A DNA stretch of 55,396 nucleotides. Source: a bacterium (lineage in GTDB: Bacteria > Patescibacteriota > Dojkabacteria > JAKAPS01 > JAJZLI01). Position numbers and translations under genes: made by a program. The notes beneath the pieces were generated by a model. That model was not told the DNA's origin. It was given only the letters and a program-made list of their open reading frames with translations, and did no database searches. Below, piece by piece: positions 51,661-55,396 of this stretch (positions are counted from its first letter, which is position 1; every line of letters starts with the position of its first letter). The DNA lies in contig JAJZIL010000005.1 in assembly GCA_021810605.1 (NCBI GenBank), positions 1-55,396 on the forward strand, in the 5' to 3' direction.

Positions 51661-52548
51661 ATGAATACTAATTACATTAATTTTTTAGATAGAGATTTAA
51701 TTAAGGGGCTTATTCCAAGAAGAGAGAGTAATTCTCACAAGGATGATTTTGGAAGATTACTTGTTATAGCAGGATCTTATATGTATCCAGGGGCAGCTAT
51801 TTTATCTTCAAGAGCAGCATATAGGGTAGGTACTGGAGTTGTGAGCATTATTGCAGATAAATATTTAGAGAGTATATATGCTTCAAATTTTAATGAAGCC
51901 ACATATTTTCCTCTTGAAAAAAGAGGGTCTATAAGTGAGTATGAAAAATTTTTAGATTCAAATATATCAAGATATAGTACTATTCTTATTGGTCCTGGCT
52001 TAGGTGTAGATGATAATGCTTTTGATTTGATATATTTTTTAATAAAGTATTTAAAGGATAAGAGTGTTAATATATTGATTGATGCAGATGGTCTTGTAAA
52101 TATCTCTAAGATATCTAGATGGTGGGAATATTTATCGGATAGTACAGTAATTACACCTCATATTGGAGAATTTAAAAAACTTTTAGGTTATGATTTTGAT
52201 ATAGAAGATAGTATTAAAATTGTAAAGGAAAAATCTGATGAATGGGGGTGTAGTATTGTTTTGAAAAATTCAAAAACTATTATAGCAAAAAATAGTGTTG
52301 ATATTTTTATTAATAATAATGAAAATTCTCTTCTCTCAACTGCAGGTACAGGAGATATACTTTCTGGTATTATTGCAGGATTAATAGCACAAGGAGTAAA
52401 TACTTTTGATGCTTCTTGTGTTGGTGTATATATTCACTCAATGGTTGGAATGAAATTAAAAGAGCGGTTTTCTGATAGAGGAATGCTTTCTTCGGATATG
52501 TTAGATGAGATCCCTATTGTAATAAAAGATCTTTTAAAAGAACATTAA
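51661..52548 (+). CDS. nnrD: ADP-dependent NAD(P)H-hydrate dehydratase
   Basis: NnrD repairs hydrated NAD(P)H with a nucleoside triphosphate or diphosphate. The 295-residue protein has the YjeF C-terminal (ribokinase-like) fold: RRESNSHKDDFGRLLVIAGS at the N terminus, IDADGLVNIS, VITPHIGEFKKLLG and the catalytic anion hole STAGTGDILSGIIAGL. Length is typical of the stand-alone domain; the epimerase partner domain (YjeF_N) is absent. A TATATT box (51650-51655) ends 5 bases before the ATG, but no clear -35 is present. Confidence 0.9.
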   Translation: MNTNYINFLDRDLIKGLIPRRESNSHKDDFGRLLVIAGSYMYPGAAILSSRAAYRVGTGVVSIIADKYLESIYASNFNEATYFPLEKRGSISEYEKFLDSNISRYSTILIGPGLGVDDNAFDLIYFLIKYLKDKSVNILIDADGLVNISKISRWWEYLSDSTVITPHIGEFKKLLGYDFDIEDSIKIVKEKSDEWGCSIVLKNSKTIIAKNSVDIFINNNENSLLSTAGTGDILSGIIAGLIAQGVNTFDASCVGVYIHSMVGMKLKERFSDRGMLSSDMLDEIPIVIKDLLKEH

Positions 52549-52561
52549 TATAATATTGTTC

Positions 52562-52590
52562 TTGACTATATGTATAAATAGTGATATAGT
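52562..52590 (+). promoter_or_regulatory. Promoter deciding the start of the secreted-protein gene
   Basis: TTGACT (52562-52567), a 17-base spacer and TATAGT (52585-52590). The first in-frame ATG (52591) abuts the -10 box and would not be transcribed. The second ATG (52600) lies 9 bases downstream, at or within a few bases of the expected transcription start. Confidence 0.65.
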
Positions 52591-52599
52591 ATGATTACT

Positions 52600-53403
52600 A
52601 TGGGTACAGAAGCCTTAAGTCATAGAGATAGATTTAAAAGAACAATTGCGAGTGGAATGCTTTTAGCAGGGGTATCTTCAGGTATTGGTTTGACACAAGA
52701 GTCAGTAGCTTCTGCAAGTACTCGGTCACAAGAAATCTCTCAGTCACAAGAAGTCTCCACAAAAGTTCCAACAGCAGAAAAATTTTTCCAAAGTTTATAT
52801 GGTTCTTTTGTAAGAAATTTGAATAGGATTGTTCCAAATGATAAGGATAAAATAGTTAATGCTCCTACTATTAACATTGGAGTTACTAAACCTTTTGAAT
52901 GGGATCCTGGTGTTATGCTTTCTGGAAAAGATTTGTCTATTGTGTCTAAAGATAAAACTATTAAACTAGTGGCAGAATATACTAATTTGACTAGTACAAA
53001 TGGTGATAATGGGAAAAGTCATGTAATAGAGAGAGTTTTTGGTATTTCTTTATATGTAGGAACTCCTAAGGAAATATTGAGTAATTTAACAGATAATTCT
53101 GCTATTGAGAAGTATTCATTAGTTATAAATACGTATAATGATCAAAAAAATTTATCTTTTTATAAGTTGGGTTTTAATTTAATTGGAAGTGAAAGTCTTC
53201 CTTTTTATTATAAATTTGGTACTGCACTTAATAGTATAGATTCTCAAAGGAAATTAACTTCATCAGAGATGATAAAGATGAAAGCATTATTATTACAAAC
53301 TGAAGATCTTATGAAAGGTTTAGCACATGGAGATACGATTAGGATTGTTGGAAAATATGATGGATATCCAGCACATAGATTAGTTTCTTATAAACATAAA
53401 TAA
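52600..53403 (+). CDS. Secreted protein of unknown function
   Basis: About 267 residues from ATG 52600, chosen from the promoter. The N terminus has basic residues and a hydrophobic segment (about IASGMLLAGVSSGIGLT) ending in a likely signal-peptidase site near ASA-ST, so the protein is exported. A Ser/Gln/Glu-rich linker (about 35-55) follows. The mature part (60-267) shows beta-rich strands such as KTIKLVAEYTNLTST and RVFGISLYVGTPKEIL but no recognised domain or cysteine. It is followed 40 bases on by another exported protein. Function unknown. Confidence 0.6.
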   Translation: MGTEALSHRDRFKRTIASGMLLAGVSSGIGLTQESVASASTRSQEISQSQEVSTKVPTAEKFFQSLYGSFVRNLNRIVPNDKDKIVNAPTINIGVTKPFEWDPGVMLSGKDLSIVSKDKTIKLVAEYTNLTSTNGDNGKSHVIERVFGISLYVGTPKEILSNLTDNSAIEKYSLVINTYNDQKNLSFYKLGFNLIGSESLPFYYKFGTALNSIDSQRKLTSSEMIKMKALLLQTEDLMKGLAHGDTIRIVGKYDGYPAHRLVSYKHK

Positions 53404-53443
53404 TACTTGTAAAAAACAATGTATCTGTTAATATATTAGATAT

Positions 53444-54319
53444 ATGAAAGATAATGTAAATAAGTATTTTGTATTGATTATATCTATTATTGCAGTTATC
53501 ATATTGTTAATTATACTTATAATTTATTTTGTAAGTAGAAATAATATAAATTCAAATGATCTTGCAGATGTAAATGGTCAAGTTCTCACAAAGGCAGATT
53601 TAATATCATATAATTGTGCTCTTCATCAAAAGAGTAATTCTAATTGTACTAATGATTATATAGGTCAGCTCCAAAATTTAATAAATTATACACTAGAGCA
53701 ACAATATTTAAAAAAACATAACGATCTTCCAACAAAGACACAAGTATATAAAGCAATGTTTTATCCAAGTGTAGTTCCTTCAAATGTAACTTCATTTAAA
53801 AATTATAATAATCTATATTATTATAATTATAATTTGTTAGTAGTTAAAAATATTCAGAAATTATTAGTAAGAAATGTTACTGGGAATATATTTGTTATAA
53901 CTAATAATAATGTAACAAATATTAATCTCCATTTGAATTTATCTACAGAGAAAAGTATCTTAAATGGATTTAGAAATAAACTTTTATCTAGAAAATATAC
54001 AGTATCAGAATTGAATATATTAGGGAATCAAATACAATCTCCATATAATCATTTTTTCTATATATCTAAATATAGTAGACTTAATCAAGGAAATATATTT
54101 TATAATTATGGAAATTTATCTGTTAGTATTATTAAAAATATATTTAAGGTAGGAGTAGATAAAGTTTCTCCTATATATACATATGTATATACCATAAAGA
54201 ATAAAGTTATATCTACTTATTATTATTTCTTTGAAAATACCAATATAGAAGGACGATATTCTAATATATCAGATGTATTAAATTATTTAAGAAGATCTGC
54301 TAGTATAACTTTATATTAA
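53444..54319 (+). CDS. Single-pass membrane protein with SurA-N-like segment
   Basis: The 291 residues begin with a basic stretch and a strong transmembrane helix (about 8-30). The extracellular part starts LADVNGQVLTKADLISYNCA, resembling the beginning of SurA/PrsA-type chaperone domains (VNGxxIsxxdl), and contains a TLEQQYLKKHNDLPT segment of the same type. The following Asn/Tyr/Ile-rich region shows no parvulin PPIase signature. Two cysteines (NCALHQKSNSNC) may form a disulfide. A TATATT box ends 6 bases before the ATG, with TTGTAA 19 bases further up. It may assist folding of the neighbouring exported proteins, which is inference. Confidence 0.5.
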   Translation: MKDNVNKYFVLIISIIAVIILLIILIIYFVSRNNINSNDLADVNGQVLTKADLISYNCALHQKSNSNCTNDYIGQLQNLINYTLEQQYLKKHNDLPTKTQVYKAMFYPSVVPSNVTSFKNYNNLYYYNYNLLVVKNIQKLLVRNVTGNIFVITNNNVTNINLHLNLSTEKSILNGFRNKLLSRKYTVSELNILGNQIQSPYNHFFYISKYSRLNQGNIFYNYGNLSVSIIKNIFKVGVDKVSPIYTYVYTIKNKVISTYYYFFENTNIEGRYSNISDVLNYLRRSASITLY

Positions 54320-54329
54320 TAATTTGTGT

Positions 54330-55396
54330 ATGGTTTTATATAAAGAGATAATATTTAATAAAATTTATAAAAAGTTAATATATTTTTTTATATCAGTAGC
54401 TGTTATAAGTATTTATATTTTTTTTAATCATTCAAATATTTATGCAGCTGTTCCTAGGTGTAATCTTAATGGTGGGGCTTTATTTGGATCTGCTCAGATT
54501 GTTGTTAAAAGTTCGAATGGACAACCACTTCCTAGTAATTTAGCTGTTAATGTACAAACAGATATATGTCCTGGTGGGGAATATTCATCTTCTAAAATAT
54601 ATTCTGGTTATGAGAATGGTGTACAAGTTCCAAGTTTTGATAATGGTTCAGTAACTAATCCAGGATATAATTCTAACTTTAAGGATTGGGAAATTAGTTC
54701 TACTTCTAATATATCAAGTACTCTTACTAGTATATCAAGTACTCTTACTAATATATCAAGTACTCAATTAAAGAATTATGCCGAATCAACAAATCAATAT
54801 GCTACTACTTTTCAAGATTTTGGAAATATACCATTAACTCCAACAGGAAAAGTATATTGCCCATTAGGTTATGGGTGTAATTATAATTATGGGGAGCCAC
54901 CTGGAGAATATAATGATGCAAATAATGGTGAATATAATGGTTATACGAGTGTAACTTTTAATAGCTCTAATACTGTTGCATATATAAATTTTTATCAGGT
55001 TTTAGATTGTGGTTTTTCTTTTTTAAATTATAATATAGTTTCAAAATCACTAAACAATGATGGTTGGACTCTTCAGTCTACTGGTGCTCCAATTCTGTTA
55101 AAAAATGAACCTCCTTCATATACACCACAGGGTACAATTACAATATCACCACCTCCACCTACACCAACTATTACCAAGAGTTGTCATAATGCTTCTGGAT
55201 CTAAATGTTCCTATAAAGTTCATAAAAAAAAGCATACTTCTGCTCCTCCTTCTACAAAGACTCCTAATCCTACTAGTAGTTGTTCTAATGGTATTTGTAG
55301 CACTACTCCTGTTTGTGGAGTTAATAGTCTTTTAAACTGTACTAATCCTACTATACCTACATCAACTGGTAGTACACTTACTATAAATGGAAGTAT
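54330..55396 (+). CDS. Exported Cys/Pro/Ser-rich protein, 3' end outside the window
   Basis: The frame is open from ATG 54330 to the window end (355 codons visible), 10 bases after the previous gene. A signal peptide (basic start, hydrophobic core ending HSNIYAA) precedes a mature region rich in Asn, Ser, Thr and Pro with about a dozen cysteines, several in pairs (CSNGICS, CPLGYGC). A 21-base tandem repeat encodes ISSTLT units near residue 130. The C-terminal visible part has proline-rich (PPPPTPT) and Lys/His-rich stretches. No known domain was recognised; it looks like a surface or wall-associated protein with disulfides. An ORF in another frame at 55105-55335 is a shadow. Confidence 0.6.
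   Translation, partial: MVLYKEIIFNKIYKKLIYFFISVAVISIYIFFNHSNIYAAVPRCNLNGGALFGSAQIVVKSSNGQPLPSNLAVNVQTDICPGGEYSSSKIYSGYENGVQVPSFDNGSVTNPGYNSNFKDWEISSTSNISSTLTSISSTLTNISSTQLKNYAESTNQYATTFQDFGNIPLTPTGKVYCPLGYGCNYNYGEPPGEYNDANNGEYNGYTSVTFNSSNTVAYINFYQVLDCGFSFLNYNIVSKSLNNDGWTLQSTGAPILLKNEPPSYTPQGTITISPPPPTPTITKSCHNASGSKCSYKVHKKKHTSAPPSTKTPNPTSSCSNGICSTTPVCGVNSLLNCTNPTIPTSTGSTLTINGS
54710..54765 (+). repeat. 21-base tandem repeat inside the exported protein gene
   Basis: The unit TATATCAAGTACTCTTACTA plus G/A occurs at 54710-54730 and 54731-54751 and partially at 54752-54765. Being a multiple of three it adds seven-residue units (ISSTLTS/N) and could expand or contract without changing frame. Confidence 0.8.

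Noticed and set aside
55105-55335. Leucine/histidine-rich 76-residue ORF
   Set aside because: It is a +1 frame shadow of the longer exported protein gene that runs from 54330 to the window end.
1-55396. Possible use of TGA as a sense codon, as in Gracilibacteria and SR1
   Set aside because: Several genes end naturally in TGA with the next gene positioned accordingly (504, 9768, 29329, 37014, 37976, 38865), and no family alignment needs read-through.
1-55396. CRISPR arrays, tRNA or rRNA genes
   Set aside because: No spaced direct repeats and no GC-rich cloverleaf-like stretch was seen in any intergenic region.

Overview
The window is strongly AT-rich (by eye well over two thirds A+T, not computed), densely packed bacterial DNA that reads in the standard code: TGA is used as a stop, for example at 504, 29329, 37976 and 38865. 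Gene content points to a member of the Candidate Phyla Radiation (Patescibacteria). There is a TraD/TraG-like ATPase fragment of the type common in these genomes, a double-length ThyX, a prolyl-tRNA synthetase without an editing insert, a class II ribonucleotide reductase paired with a cobalamin adenosyltransferase, and a small cell-wall gene set. The taxonomic placement is inference; no rRNA, ribosomal protein or tRNA gene was found to test it.

Layout. 1-5634: the end of an acyltransferase, then a minus-strand peptidoglycan group (alpha/beta hydrolase, MurF-like, Ddl, NlpC/P60-like, MraY). 5635-13318: TrhO, YggT, a PQQ-type beta-propeller, an ATP-grasp ligase and a threonine-synthase-like PLP enzyme behind leuS, with a divergent LysW-like mini zinc ribbon. 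13453-25123: one long minus-strand run of nrdJ, cobO, a degenerate acylphosphatase-like protein, a Wzy/WaaL-like polymerase or ligase, a Wzx-like flippase, four glycosyltransferases and murB. 25202-32194: YidD, NRAMP-like and CvpA on the minus strand; HtrA, a two-component pair and a LysM-C39 protein on the plus strand. 32258-38865: argS, then thyX, cydA, cydB and a thymidylate-kinase-like gene. 38866-41292: an ABC-transporter relic, DUF1634/TauE, a CYTH protein and a free-standing GreA C-terminal domain.

41373-48855 is the most unusual region. A minus-strand operon encodes a ThiF/E1-like adenylyltransferase, a LuxE/PaaK-like acyl-activating enzyme and a 7TM-GAF histidine kinase. It is divergent from a plus-strand operon encoding an internally deleted TraD-like ATPase and two paralogous HTH regulators with MmyB/MltR-like ligand-binding domains. 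The 180-bp intergenic region has good promoters in both directions and three copies of ATAGTGT. I propose this as a small acyl- or lipid-signal sensing locus; the role is inference. From 48883 onward come a phosphohexomutase, proS, an NAD(P)HX dehydratase and three exported proteins of unknown function, the last cut by the window end.

At several genes a sigma70-type -10 element lies only 6-10 nt upstream of the best start codon. Shine-Dalgarno sequences are mostly absent, so leaderless or near-leaderless transcripts seem common. I used this spacing to choose starts for several genes.
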